Of a stretch of 64,000 nt of DNA, positions 1 to 10,138 are shown one piece after another. The first letter of the stretch is position 1. The number at the start of each line of letters is the position of its first letter. Below the pieces are notes generated by a model, which was not told the origin of the DNA, did no database searches, and was given only the letters and a program-made list of their open reading frames with translations. A program made the translations under genes and the position numbers. This DNA comes from Xanthomonas sontii (GTDB lineage Bacteria > Pseudomonadota > Gammaproteobacteria > Xanthomonadales > Xanthomonadaceae). Where the stretch lies: assembly GCF_040529055.1 (NCBI RefSeq), contig NZ_CP132342.1:1920001-1984000 (forward strand), given 5' to 3'.

Positions 1-1149
1 GGTGAACAGCACCGTCTCGTAGCCGTTGTGCAGCGCCTGCAGCATGTCCACGTGGCCGAACAGCTGCGACCACAGCGCGGTGCCACCGAACACCGAGAAC
101 CACAGGAAGCCGAGCAGGGTCGGCGCCAGCACCACGCCGACGACGAATTCGCGCACGCTGCGGCCGCGCGAGACGCGGGCGATGAACGCGCCGACGAACG
201 GCGCCCAGGCGATCCACCAGGCCCAGTAGAAGATGGTCCAGTCGGCGACCCAGCGGTCGCCGGAGAACGGCGACATGCGCAGGCTCATCGTCACCAGCTG
301 ATTGAGGTAGGCGCCCAGCGTGGTGGTGAAGGTGTCGAAGATGAAGCCGGTGGGGCCGAGCACCAGCACCGCGGCCAGCAGCAGTGCCGCCAGCGCCAGG
401 TTGATGTTGGACAGCCACTTGATGCCGCGTTCCACACCGGTGCTGGTGGACAGCATGTACAGCACGAAGGCCACGCCGATCACCGTCAACTGCAACGGCA
501 CCCCGGCGTGCACCCCGAACACGCGCTGCACGCCGGCGGCGATCTGGATGGTGCCGAAACCCAGCGTGGTCGCCACGCCGACCGCGGTGGCGACCACCGC
601 GGCGATGTTCACGCACTGCCCGATCCAGCCGCGGTGATGACGGCCGATGACCGGCTGCAGGATGTCGCTGATCAGCCCGCGGCCGTTGCGGTTGTACTGG
701 AACCAGGCCATCGCCAGGCCGATCAGCGCATACATCGCCCAGGGATGCAGGCCCCAGTGGAAGAAGGCGTAGCGCATCGACGCGCGTGCCGCCTGCATGC
801 TCTCCGGCGCCAGCCCCTCCGGCGGTTTGAGGAAATGCGAGATCGGCTCGGCCGCACCCCAGAACACCAGGCCGATGCCCATGCCGGCGGCGAACAACAT
901 CGACAGCCAGCTCCCGCGCGAGAAATCCGGCTCGGCGTCTTCGCCGCCGATGCGCAGGTTGCCGAAGCGACCGAACGCCAGGTACAGCAGGAAGCTCAGG
1001 GTCAGGAACACGATCAGCAGGTACAGCCAGCCGGCGCTGCGGATCACGTCGGTCAGCGCGGTCTGCACCACGTCATTGAAGGGGCCGGGGGCAACGCCGG
1101 CGATCAGGACCAGCAGCGCCACCAAGGCGATGGAAATGCGGAACACCAT
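1..1149 (-). CDS. BCCT-family betaine/choline/carnitine transporter (3' end missing)
   Basis: The minus-strand frame opens with an ATG at 1149 and runs off the left edge, giving 383 N-terminal residues. The protein is a chain of hydrophobic segments, and about residue 300 carries the BCCT-family signature DWTIFYWAWWIAWAPFVG followed by GAFIARVSRGRSVREF. BCCT carriers import quaternary ammonium osmolytes such as glycine betaine, choline or carnitine, using H+ or Na+ gradients, in the inner membrane. The substrate cannot be told from the visible part. The gene is divergent from the chemoreceptor gene at 1517. The missing C-terminus would hold the last transmembrane helices and any regulatory tail. 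Confidence 0.93.
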   Translation of the reverse strand, partial: MVFRISIALVALLVLIAGVAPGPFNDVVQTALTDVIRSAGWLYLLIVFLTLSFLLYLAFGRFGNLRIGGEDAEPDFSRGSWLSMLFAAGMGIGLVFWGAAEPISHFLKPPEGLAPESMQAARASMRYAFFHWGLHPWAMYALIGLAMAWFQYNRNGRGLISDILQPVIGRHHRGWIGQCVNIAAVVATAVGVATTLGFGTIQIAAGVQRVFGVHAGVPLQLTVIGVAFVLYMLSTSTGVERGIKWLSNINLALAALLLAAVLVLGPTGFIFDTFTTTLGAYLNQLVTMSLRMSPFSGDRWVADWTIFYWAWWIAWAPFVGAFIARVSRGRSVREFVVGVVLAPTLLGFLWFSVFGGTALWSQLFGHVDMLQALHNGYETVLFT

Positions 1150-1516
1150 GGGGGCGTGTCTCCAGTCGTGGAACGGATGAGAGGCGCTACGGCCGTCAGA
1201 CCGACCCACGGCAAACGGGCGGGGAGACGACGCAGCGGGTCTGCACCGGCGTCGCGTCGCGCCCATGGCGTGTGGCCTGCCGCATCGCAGTGCCGGTGCA
1301 CTGCACGGTCGCGCCACATCGAACGTTTGGCGCCAAATCCAGAAGCGGTCGGGCGTTGCGATGGCCCCATGTTCGCGAAGACGACGTCATGGTCGTGTCG
1401 TCGGCAGGTCTGCCGATGCGCATCCCTTGCATGATGGTGATCCCGGTTGGAGCGTGTGTCGCTGCGAGGGCGCGGCAGGAGCCGATACCATGGCCGCAGC
1501 ACTGAGGAAGACGCCG
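1150..1516. other. Divergent intergenic region with a perfect palindrome
   Basis: These 367 bases separate two divergent genes and should contain both promoters. The only distinct element I see is the 12-bp perfect palindrome TTTGGCGCCAAA at 1326-1337, a possible operator. No convincing -10/-35 pair or RNA gene was recognised. Open frames here are antisense or upstream-extension artefacts. Confidence 0.4.
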
Positions 1517-3373
1517 ATGGCCTTGTTCTCACGCAGTCCCGATGCCGACGCCGCGCCCATTGCCGGTTTGCCGGATGCCCCGATCGCGCTGTTGCGGCTG
1601 GAGCCCGACGGTCGCGTGAGTGCCGCCAACCGTGCCGCCCTGGACCTGCTGGGCGTCCCGGCCGAAACGCTGCTCGGCGCCGCCAGCGAGGCGGTCTGGG
1701 GCTTGCCGCTGTCCGCCCTGGTCGACAGCGAAGGCAGTTGGCAGGCGCCAGGAGCCGATCCCACGCGCCGCGTGCGCTACCAGCGCGACCGCGACCGCGG
1801 TGGCCAGGGCTGGCTGCTGTCGCTGCCGCATCCGGAAACCGCGGCGCTGTTGCGCGACGTCGCCCTGCTCGGTGCCGGCCAGGCCCAGGGCGCGATCAGC
1901 CCGGCGCTACAGGCGGTGGCGCAGCGGATCCAGGAGGGCGTGACGGCGCAGGCGCTGCTCGATCGGGTCGGCGAGCGGCTGACCGGCTGCGATCTGGATC
2001 TGGGGCTGCACACGCCGCTGTCGGCGCAGGAGGCCGAGGCGATGCCGGGGCGGCGCCTGTCGGCCGGTTTCGGCAACCTGGCCGAGGCGATCCGCCAGGC
2101 GGTGGCGCTGTCGCTGCAGATCGCCGCCGACGTGCCGCACGTGGTCGCCGAGAACGACGAACTGGCGCGGCAGTCCCAGACCCAACTGGAGGCGCTGCAG
2201 ACCGTGCTGGGCACCACCCGGCAGTTGTTGCAGAGCCTGCAGGAGACGGACCGCGACCTGCGCGCGGTGATCGCGGTGGCGGCCAGCGCAGACGACAGCG
2301 CCCGCCAGGGCGTGGAGGCGGCGCGCATCCTCGGCCAGGCGATGCAGGAGGTGGCGCGGCGTTCGGCACGCGCCAACCAGGTCATCGAGGTGATCGATGC
2401 GGTCGCATTCCAGACCAACATCCTCTCGATCAACGCCAGCATCGAAGCGGTGCATGCCGGCCCGGCCGGGCGCGGTTTCGCGGTGGTCGCCACCGAAATC
2501 CGGCAACTCGCCGAGCGCGCTGCCACCGCGGCACGCGACGTGCGCAGCATCATCGGCGAGACCGGCGCCGCCCTGCAGGACAGTGCGGCCTCGGCGCAGC
2601 GCACCGAGCAGGTGCTGGGCGGCATCGGCGCGTTGCTCGGCCGCGCCAGTGCGGCGATGGAGGCGGTGGCCGGCCGCATCGCCACGCAGAGCGGAGAGAT
2701 CGGCGGCATCGACCGTGCCATCGAGCACGTGGTCGGGCTCAGCCGCAGCAATCTGCAGCACGCCGCGCAGGTGGTGCAGCGCAGCGCCGACCTGGCCGCG
2801 GGCAGCGACACCCTGCACGACTGCGTGAACCTGTTCCGGCTGCCCGCCGATCCGATGCGCCAGCCACGGCATGCGCGCGTGCGCGATCTGGCCCAGGCCG
2901 CTGTGGTCAGCGTTGGCCAGGCCTTCGAGGCAGCGCTGATACGCGGGCGCATCGGCGAGGAGGCGCTGTTCTCCACCGAGTACGTGCCGATCCCCGGCAT
3001 CGACCCGCCCAAGTACCGCACCGCATTCGATGCGTTGTGCGACGAGCTGTTGCCGCCGCTGCAGGAGCCGCTGCTGGCCGCGCATCCGTGGATCGTGTTC
3101 GCGATCTGCGCGAACGTCGACGGTTACGTGCCGACCCACAATCTGCGCTTCAGCCAGCCGCTCAGTGGCGACCGCGCGCGCGACCTGGTCGGCAACCGCA
3201 GCAAGCGCATCTTCGCCGACCGGGTCGGCCGCAATGTCGGCCGCCACACCGAGCCCTATCTGCTGCAGGTGTATCGGCGCGATACCGGGCAGATCCTGTT
3301 CGACCTGTCGGTGCCGGTGCATGTCCGCGGGCGCCACTGGGGCGGCTTGCGCGTGGCCTACATGCTGGAATGA
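1517..3373 (+). CDS. Soluble methyl-accepting chemotaxis protein (PAS - signalling hairpin - C-terminal sensory domain)
   Basis: A cytoplasmic chemoreceptor-like protein of 618 residues. The start at 1517 is chosen because GAGGAAG lies about 7 bases upstream; an in-frame ATG at 1490 is the alternative. Residues about 15-100 look like a PAS domain (IALLRLEPDGRVSAANRAAL). Residues about 280-350 hold the conserved receptor hairpin tip (AFQTNILSINASIEAVHAG, then GRGFAVVATEIRQLAE), which contacts CheA/CheW. Residues about 480-618 form a C-terminal module ending with NGRHWGGLR-like residues (VRGRHWGGLRVAYM), a ligand-sensing tail seen in some soluble receptors. No transmembrane segment is visible, so it should sense an internal signal. 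Ligand unknown. Confidence 0.9.
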   Translation: MALFSRSPDADAAPIAGLPDAPIALLRLEPDGRVSAANRAALDLLGVPAETLLGAASEAVWGLPLSALVDSEGSWQAPGADPTRRVRYQRDRDRGGQGWLLSLPHPETAALLRDVALLGAGQAQGAISPALQAVAQRIQEGVTAQALLDRVGERLTGCDLDLGLHTPLSAQEAEAMPGRRLSAGFGNLAEAIRQAVALSLQIAADVPHVVAENDELARQSQTQLEALQTVLGTTRQLLQSLQETDRDLRAVIAVAASADDSARQGVEAARILGQAMQEVARRSARANQVIEVIDAVAFQTNILSINASIEAVHAGPAGRGFAVVATEIRQLAERAATAARDVRSIIGETGAALQDSAASAQRTEQVLGGIGALLGRASAAMEAVAGRIATQSGEIGGIDRAIEHVVGLSRSNLQHAAQVVQRSADLAAGSDTLHDCVNLFRLPADPMRQPRHARVRDLAQAAVVSVGQAFEAALIRGRIGEEALFSTEYVPIPGIDPPKYRTAFDALCDELLPPLQEPLLAAHPWIVFAICANVDGYVPTHNLRFSQPLSGDRARDLVGNRSKRIFADRVGRNVGRHTEPYLLQVYRRDTGQILFDLSVPVHVRGRHWGGLRVAYMLE

Positions 3374-3391
3374 GCCGGCGCGCGCGTTGGC

Positions 3392-3420
3392 AAAAAAATG
3401 CCGCCGGCAGTGCCGGCGGC
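3392..3420 (-). terminator. Hairpin with A-tract, oriented as a minus-strand terminator
   Basis: A perfect 10-bp inverted repeat GCCGCCGGCA/TGCCGGCGGC (3400-3409/3411-3420) is preceded on the plus strand by seven As (3392-3398). Read on the minus strand this is a GC hairpin followed by a T-run, the classical intrinsic terminator form. It sits just after the plus-strand chemoreceptor stop, so it may also act weakly for that gene, but the plus strand has no U-tract after the stem. Confidence 0.55.
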
Positions 3421-3590
3421 GATGAGAGAGAGCTCTGATTCTTGTGCGCGCAGGCTAGGTCGGCCACGTGGCCGCGGTTTGTCGCCGGCGCCGCCGCGTG
3501 TGGCGGCGCTGACACATGCGCGCGGCGGCTGTGCCGGCGTTCAGTCGCATCGGTTGGCGGCGAGCGGCGGAAACGGGTCTAATAGCCGCA

Positions 3591-5675
<2,085 letters not shown>

Positions 5676-5721
5676 GCTGTCGAGGTCTGCACGTGTGCGC
5701 ACGCGCCGGTCCAACGCCAAG

Positions 5722-5745
5722 CCTGCCGTGCGCTCGCACGGCAGG
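5722..5745 (+). terminator. GC-rich hairpin after thiC
   Basis: CCTGCCGTGCG (5722-5732) and CGCACGGCAGG (5735-5745) form a perfect 11-bp stem with a two-base centre, 46 bases after the thiC stop. There is no T-run, so it may act as an RNA-stabilising 3' hairpin rather than a strong intrinsic terminator. Confidence 0.45.
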
Positions 5746-5828
5746 TGCGGCCGACATCTTCGGTCGTGACGACAGCGCCATGCACACGCCCGTCTATCAT
5801 GCGCGCTGGTCGCCACAGGGAATGTCCC

Positions 5829-6494
5829 ATGCTGCGCTATGCGTTCGCGCTGCGTCGCCATCCGTCCGCGCTGTTGCTCGCGGTGCAACTGCTGGGCGTG
5901 CTGCTGTATCCCTGGATGGAGGACACCGCGGCCGGGCGCGCGCTGTTCGGCGCCTTCGGCATCGTGGTGCTGGCGCTGGCGTTGTGGGTGGTCAACCGCG
6001 GACCCTCGGCGCTGTGGATCGCCTGTTGCCTGGCGCTGCCGTCGGTGGCGCTGTCGATCGCCGCGGCGCTGCTCGGCAATCCGGCGATGACCGCCTGGGC
6101 GCAATTGCTGGAAAGCCTGCTGTACTTCTATACCGCCGGCAGCCTGATCGCCTACATGCTGCAGGACCACGTGGTCACTCGCGACGAGCTCTATGCGGCC
6201 GGCGCCACCTTCACGCTGCTGGCCTGGGCCTTCGCGTTCGTCTTCGCGGTGTGCCAGCAATGGCTGCCGGGCAGCTTCACCGCGGCCGTGGACGCGGCCT
6301 CGCCGCGGACCTGGATGGAATTGCTGTATCTGAGCTTCAGCGTGCTCTCGGGCGTGGGCCTGAGCGATGTCGTGCCGGTGCAGCCGTTCGCCCGCGCGCT
6401 GGTGATGATCGAACAGTTCGCCGGCGTGATGTACATCGCCTTGGTGGTGTCGCGACTGATTGGGCTCAGCGTCACACGCCACATGAAGACGTGA
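5829..6494 (+). CDS. Inner-membrane ion-channel-like protein with a degenerate pore motif
   Basis: A 221-residue protein with about six hydrophobic segments. The start at 5829 has AGGGA seven bases upstream. The last third has the two-helix channel layout: a pore-like loop [19 protein letters not shown] followed by a helix [22 protein letters not shown]. This resembles the ion-channel (Ion_trans_2) fold, but the potassium filter TVGYGD is altered to SGVGLSD. Selectivity, or even conduction, is therefore uncertain. It stands alone between thiC and a regulator gene. It could be a divergent K+ channel or a channel-derived membrane protein. Confidence 0.75.
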   Translation: MLRYAFALRRHPSALLLAVQLLGVLLYPWMEDTAAGRALFGAFGIVVLALALWVVNRGPSALWIACCLALPSVALSIAAALLGNPAMTAWAQLLESLLYFYTAGSLIAYMLQDHVVTRDELYAAGATFTLLAWAFAFVFAVCQQWLPGSFTAAVDAASPRTWMELLYLSFSVLSGVGLSDVVPVQPFARALVMIEQFAGVMYIALVVSRLIGLSVTRHMKT

Positions 6495-6503
6495 ACGTGG
6501 CGT

Positions 6504-6528
6504 AAAAAAAGCGCGCCCAGGGGCGCGC
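6504..6528 (-). terminator. A-tract plus hairpin, minus-strand terminator form
   Basis: Seven As (6504-6510) are followed by GCGCGCCC (6511-6518), a 2-base loop, and GGGCGCGC (6521-6528). On the minus strand this is a perfect 8-bp GC stem followed by seven Ts. Like the element at 3392, it lies just downstream of a plus-strand gene and upstream of another, where no minus-strand gene is evident. Confidence 0.5.
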
Positions 6529-6756
6529 AGTCATGGAGCGATTATGTGAATTTCGTCGGCGGAGAGAGAGCCTGAATGCGTCGTCGCGGTTGGCGGCGGC
6601 GATGACTAGAGTAGAATTGAGTGACAAGCCGCGCTTGGCGGCATCCGCTGCCTCGTTTTGCCGAGTTTGCTCGTTGGCCTCTGTCACGGGGCCACGCGTG
6701 GTCGCGCAGCCGCCGCATTCGCGGCACCTCCCTCACGGCGTTCTTCGTTGTCCAAC

Positions 6757-9072
6757 ATGGTTTCCTCATCGTTCGCCACACCGACGCTTCCGCAACGGAT
6801 GCAGGTGGGCGATTGCCTGGTGCTGCTGTCCTTGCGCGAGGTGCACGCCCCGCGCGCGCGCCGGCCGCAACGGCTCACGCCCAAGGCGATGGGCGTGCTG
6901 CGGGTGTTGCTGGGGCAGCCGGGTCAGGTGGTGGAGCGCGAGGCGCTGTTGGCGCAGGTCTGGCCGGACACGCAGCCGACCAACGATGTGGTGACGCAGG
7001 CCATCACCCAGTTGCGCAAGGCGTTCGCGGCCGGCGTGCGCGGCGAGGCTCCGGTGTACATCGAGACCCTGGCCAAGACCGGCTACCGCCTGGTGGCACC
7101 GGTACAGGCCTTGCCGGATGTCGAGGCCGAGGCGGGCGCGGCGGCGGCTCCATCGCTGGACACGGACGCCGCCACGGAGACGGCTGCGGCGCGTGTTCCG
7201 GCCATCGCCCCTGCGGCGCGGCGGCGCGCGCCGTCATGGCTCGCCGCCGCCGCCGGTGCGGCGGCGATGCTGGTGCTGGCGCTGGCTTGCTGGTGGTGGT
7301 TCGCACGCCCCGAGGCCGTGCCCGCCGACAGTGCCGAGCAGGAACGCGTGCTGGGCAGCCCCAAGCGGCCGTACCGGCTGATCACCGCCATGTCCGGGTT
7401 CAAGCTGGAGCCGGCGCTGTCTCCGGATGGCGCGCAGGTGGCCTATGCCGCACGCGCCACCGGCAGCGATGGCACCCAGCTGCTCATCCAGCCGACCAGC
7501 GGCGCCGCCGGCAGTACGCCCCCGCGCTCGCTGGGCGTCCCGGCCCGCGGCGCCTCCGACCGCCTGCCCGCCTGGTCGCCCGACGGCACGCACATCGCCT
7601 TCGCCCGACTCGGTGCCGACCGCCAGTGCCGGGTGATGCTGGTGCAGGCCGACGGGCGCACGCCCGCGCGCGAGGTCGCGCGCTGCGACGACAGCGAATT
7701 GCTCAGCTTCGACTGGACGCCGGATGGCCGCGGCCTGGTGTTCGGCAGCATGAACGGGCGTCAGCCGGCGCGCGGCATCCGCGTGCTGGATCTGGGCAGC
7801 GGGCGCTGGACGGCGCTGGATTATCCGGTCGCCGCCGGCGATTTCGATTACGCGCCGCGCTACTCGCCGGACGGCAAATGGATCGCCTTCGTGCGCAATC
7901 CGCAGATGGGCGGGCTGTGGCGGATGCCGGCGGCCGGCGGCACCGCCGAGCCGTTGACCCATGAATTCGCCGAAATCCGCGGCTGGGACTGGGCGCGCGA
8001 CGGGCAGGGCATCGTGTTCGGGCGCCGCGTCGATGGCGAGACCCGGCTGTACCGGCTGGACACGCAGACCCGGCGCCTGCGCGACCTGGGGTTGAGCGAT
8101 GCGCAGGCGCCGCGGCTGGCGCGCGACGGCGGTAGCCTGGCGTTCGTGCACCGGCGTCCGCAGTTCGCCGTGTACCGCATCCGGGCGGGAGCGGCGGATG
8201 TGCCGCGCGAGCGCCAGCGGCTGTTCGCGTCCACCGGCCGCGACGGCCAGCCGAGCATCGCGCCCGACGGGCGCCAACTCGCCTTCACCTCCGATCGCGA
8301 CGGCAGCTACGCGCTGTGGTGGGGCGATGTGCGCCAGCCGACCTCGTTGCGGCTGATCGAGGGCGTGCGGCCGGAGACCCGGCAGCCGCTGGCGTGGTCG
8401 GCCGACAGCCAGGCGTTGCTGGTCAGCGGCCGCGATGCGCAGGGGCATTCGGCGATCTATGAGGTCCGGCCGCAATCCGGCAGTGTGGCGGCCTTGCCAG
8501 TGCCGGCCGGCGAGCCGCTGCAGGCGTTGTACACCACCGAACCCGGTCAACTGCTGGTCCTGCTGGGCGAGAACGGCCGCACCCGCCTGCAGTTGTACGA
8601 CCGGCGCGCGGTGCCCTGGCGGCCCTTGGCGACCTTGCCGGATGTTTCCCAGGTCCGTGCCGATCCTGCCACTGGGGAGATCCTGTTCACCCGGCTCGCG
8701 CGCAGCGGCCTGTGGCGTGTTGATGCCAGCCTGGATCTGGCCAGCGTGCGTGTCGTGGACGACAGTCTGCCATCGCTGTGGCGCTACCGCAGCTGGGCGC
8801 TGGGCCCCGAGGGTGCGGTGCATTACCTGTTCCAGACCGGCGAATGCGCCAGCCGCATGGCGCGGATCGACGGTCGCCTCGCTGCAAGCGTGTGCCTGGA
8901 CCGCGACCACTTCAGTGCGGTCAACGGCTTCAGCATCGATCCGCGCAGTGGCGACGCCTATGTGGCACTGGCGGTCGAGGATGGCAGCGAGATCGGCTTC
9001 ATGCGCGTGCACGAGCAGCCGGAATGGTTCTCGACCATCTCGCACAACTGGCTGATCCGGAAGGAAAAATAG
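6757..9072 (+). CDS. CadC-like winged-helix transmembrane regulator with TolB-type beta-propeller
   Basis: A 771-residue one-component regulator. Residues about 10-110 are an OmpR-type winged-helix DNA-binding domain (RLTPKAMGVLRVLLGQPGQVVEREALLAQVWP). A single transmembrane helix follows at about residues 165-187 (AAAAGAAAMLVLALACWWWF). The periplasmic part repeats PD40/WD40-like units (LSPDGAQVAYAA, WSPDGTHIAFAR, YSPDGKWIAFVR, APDGRQLAFTSDRDG), as in TolB propellers. The start at 6757 has no clear ribosome-binding site; ATG 6799 is possible but would trim the N-terminus of the domain. Such proteins sense the periplasm and bind DNA from the membrane. The AraC regulator and TonB-dependent receptor downstream are plausible targets (inference). 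Confidence 0.88.
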   Translation: MVSSSFATPTLPQRMQVGDCLVLLSLREVHAPRARRPQRLTPKAMGVLRVLLGQPGQVVEREALLAQVWPDTQPTNDVVTQAITQLRKAFAAGVRGEAPVYIETLAKTGYRLVAPVQALPDVEAEAGAAAAPSLDTDAATETAAARVPAIAPAARRRAPSWLAAAAGAAAMLVLALACWWWFARPEAVPADSAEQERVLGSPKRPYRLITAMSGFKLEPALSPDGAQVAYAARATGSDGTQLLIQPTSGAAGSTPPRSLGVPARGASDRLPAWSPDGTHIAFARLGADRQCRVMLVQADGRTPAREVARCDDSELLSFDWTPDGRGLVFGSMNGRQPARGIRVLDLGSGRWTALDYPVAAGDFDYAPRYSPDGKWIAFVRNPQMGGLWRMPAAGGTAEPLTHEFAEIRGWDWARDGQGIVFGRRVDGETRLYRLDTQTRRLRDLGLSDAQAPRLARDGGSLAFVHRRPQFAVYRIRAGAADVPRERQRLFASTGRDGQPSIAPDGRQLAFTSDRDGSYALWWGDVRQPTSLRLIEGVRPETRQPLAWSADSQALLVSGRDAQGHSAIYEVRPQSGSVAALPVPAGEPLQALYTTEPGQLLVLLGENGRTRLQLYDRRAVPWRPLATLPDVSQVRADPATGEILFTRLARSGLWRVDASLDLASVRVVDDSLPSLWRYRSWALGPEGAVHYLFQTGECASRMARIDGRLAASVCLDRDHFSAVNGFSIDPRSGDAYVALAVEDGSEIGFMRVHEQPEWFSTISHNWLIRKEK

Positions 9073-9074
9073 GC

Positions 9075-9093
9075 TTCGTAAGTTGTTCGTAAG
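9075..9093. promoter_or_regulatory. Direct repeat TTCGTAAG, possible operator
   Basis: TTCGTAAG occurs twice (9075-9082 and 9086-9093), with starts 11 bases apart, about one helical turn, just after the propeller-regulator stop and before the AraC gene. Such spacing suits a dimeric or tandem-binding regulator. No experimental support is available here. Confidence 0.3.
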
Positions 9094-9192
9094 GGCGTCG
9101 TGGCGATTTCGGACAACTATCGCCAAGACGTCCTGACCTGCCGCCACATTCGGCAAAGACTGCGCGCCGGTTTACGTCAAGCAGGTGCTCGG

Positions 9193-10089
9193 ATGCGGCA
9201 ATCTTTCCTGGTCGATCATGGACAACAACTGGTGCTGGACGCCGACGACGCGCCGGCGGGTCCGGCCTGCCTGGGCGCGGCGCGCCTGGCCAGCGTGCAG
9301 GCCTCGGCGAATGCCTTCACGGTCTGGCTGCAGTTGCGTGGCAGCGCCTGGATCGAGGCCAAGGAGGGGCGTTTCGCCCTGCGCCGCGGCCAGTGGCTGG
9401 CTTTCGAACGCGACTCGCGGCCGATGCTGCAGACCGACCGCGACGGCCTGTGCATCGGGCTGAGCCTGGATGGCGAGGCGCTGAAGGCCTTGGGGCGGAT
9501 GGCCGACGAGACCTTGTATGCGGGGCGCGGCGAGTTGTCGCTGCGCGAGACGCGGACCGCCTTGCGCCTGTGGCGGCAGGCGGCGGCGCGGCCCGGCGAT
9601 GCGTTGGCGATGCGGCCGGTGCTGCTGCACCTGGCCTCCATGCAGGGCGAGTTGTCGCGCCGCGTGCAGCGCTGTCCCGGGCGCTCGCGGATGCGCAAGC
9701 GCCAGGTGTTCGGGCGCATGCAGCGTGCGCGGCTGTATCTGGACGGCCATCGCGACCGCGTGGTGCGGATCAGCGAACTGGCCGAGCTGACCAACTTCTC
9801 CGGCTGGTACCTGTCCAAGACGTTCCAGAGCCTGTACGAGGAAAGCCCGCAGGCGTTGTCGGCGCGGCTGCGCCTGGAGCGCGCGGCGGACCTGTTGCGC
9901 GACACCACGATGATGATCGGCGAGGTGGCTGCCGCCAGCGGATTCGACAACTGCTGCAGCTTCGCGCGGGCGTTCCGCGCTCGCTTCGGCGTCTCCGCCT
10001 CGCAATATCGCCATGGCAGCACCGTGCCGCCAGAATCGGCAAAGTCTGCAGGCGACAGCGGCAAAGCAGCCGCGCTCACCGGAACGTAA
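9193..10089 (+). CDS. AraC-family transcriptional regulator
   Basis: A 298-residue regulator. The C-terminal third holds the two helix-turn-helix motifs of the AraC/XylS family: ISELAELTNFSGWYLSKTFQ (about residues 190-215) and IGEVAAASGFDNCCSFARAF (about 240-260), followed by the usual RFGVSASQYR. The N-terminal about 130 residues look like a cupin-type sensing domain. The start at 9193 is chosen for AGGTG five bases upstream; a GTG at 9100 in the same frame is the alternative. It lies 49 bases before the TonB-dependent receptor and is a likely regulator of it. Ligand unknown. Confidence 0.92.
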   Translation: MRQSFLVDHGQQLVLDADDAPAGPACLGAARLASVQASANAFTVWLQLRGSAWIEAKEGRFALRRGQWLAFERDSRPMLQTDRDGLCIGLSLDGEALKALGRMADETLYAGRGELSLRETRTALRLWRQAAARPGDALAMRPVLLHLASMQGELSRRVQRCPGRSRMRKRQVFGRMQRARLYLDGHRDRVVRISELAELTNFSGWYLSKTFQSLYEESPQALSARLRLERAADLLRDTTMMIGEVAAASGFDNCCSFARAFRARFGVSASQYRHGSTVPPESAKSAGDSGKAAALTGT

Positions 10090-10138
10090 CGTGCCGAGGG
10101 CGTCTTAACACGCCCCTAACGTTACCCTGGAGAGATTG

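Noticed and set aside
28..1434. 468-residue plus-strand open frame
   Set aside because: It is antisense to the BCCT transporter, and its composition (Gln/His/Arg-rich) is typical of a GC-rich shadow frame.
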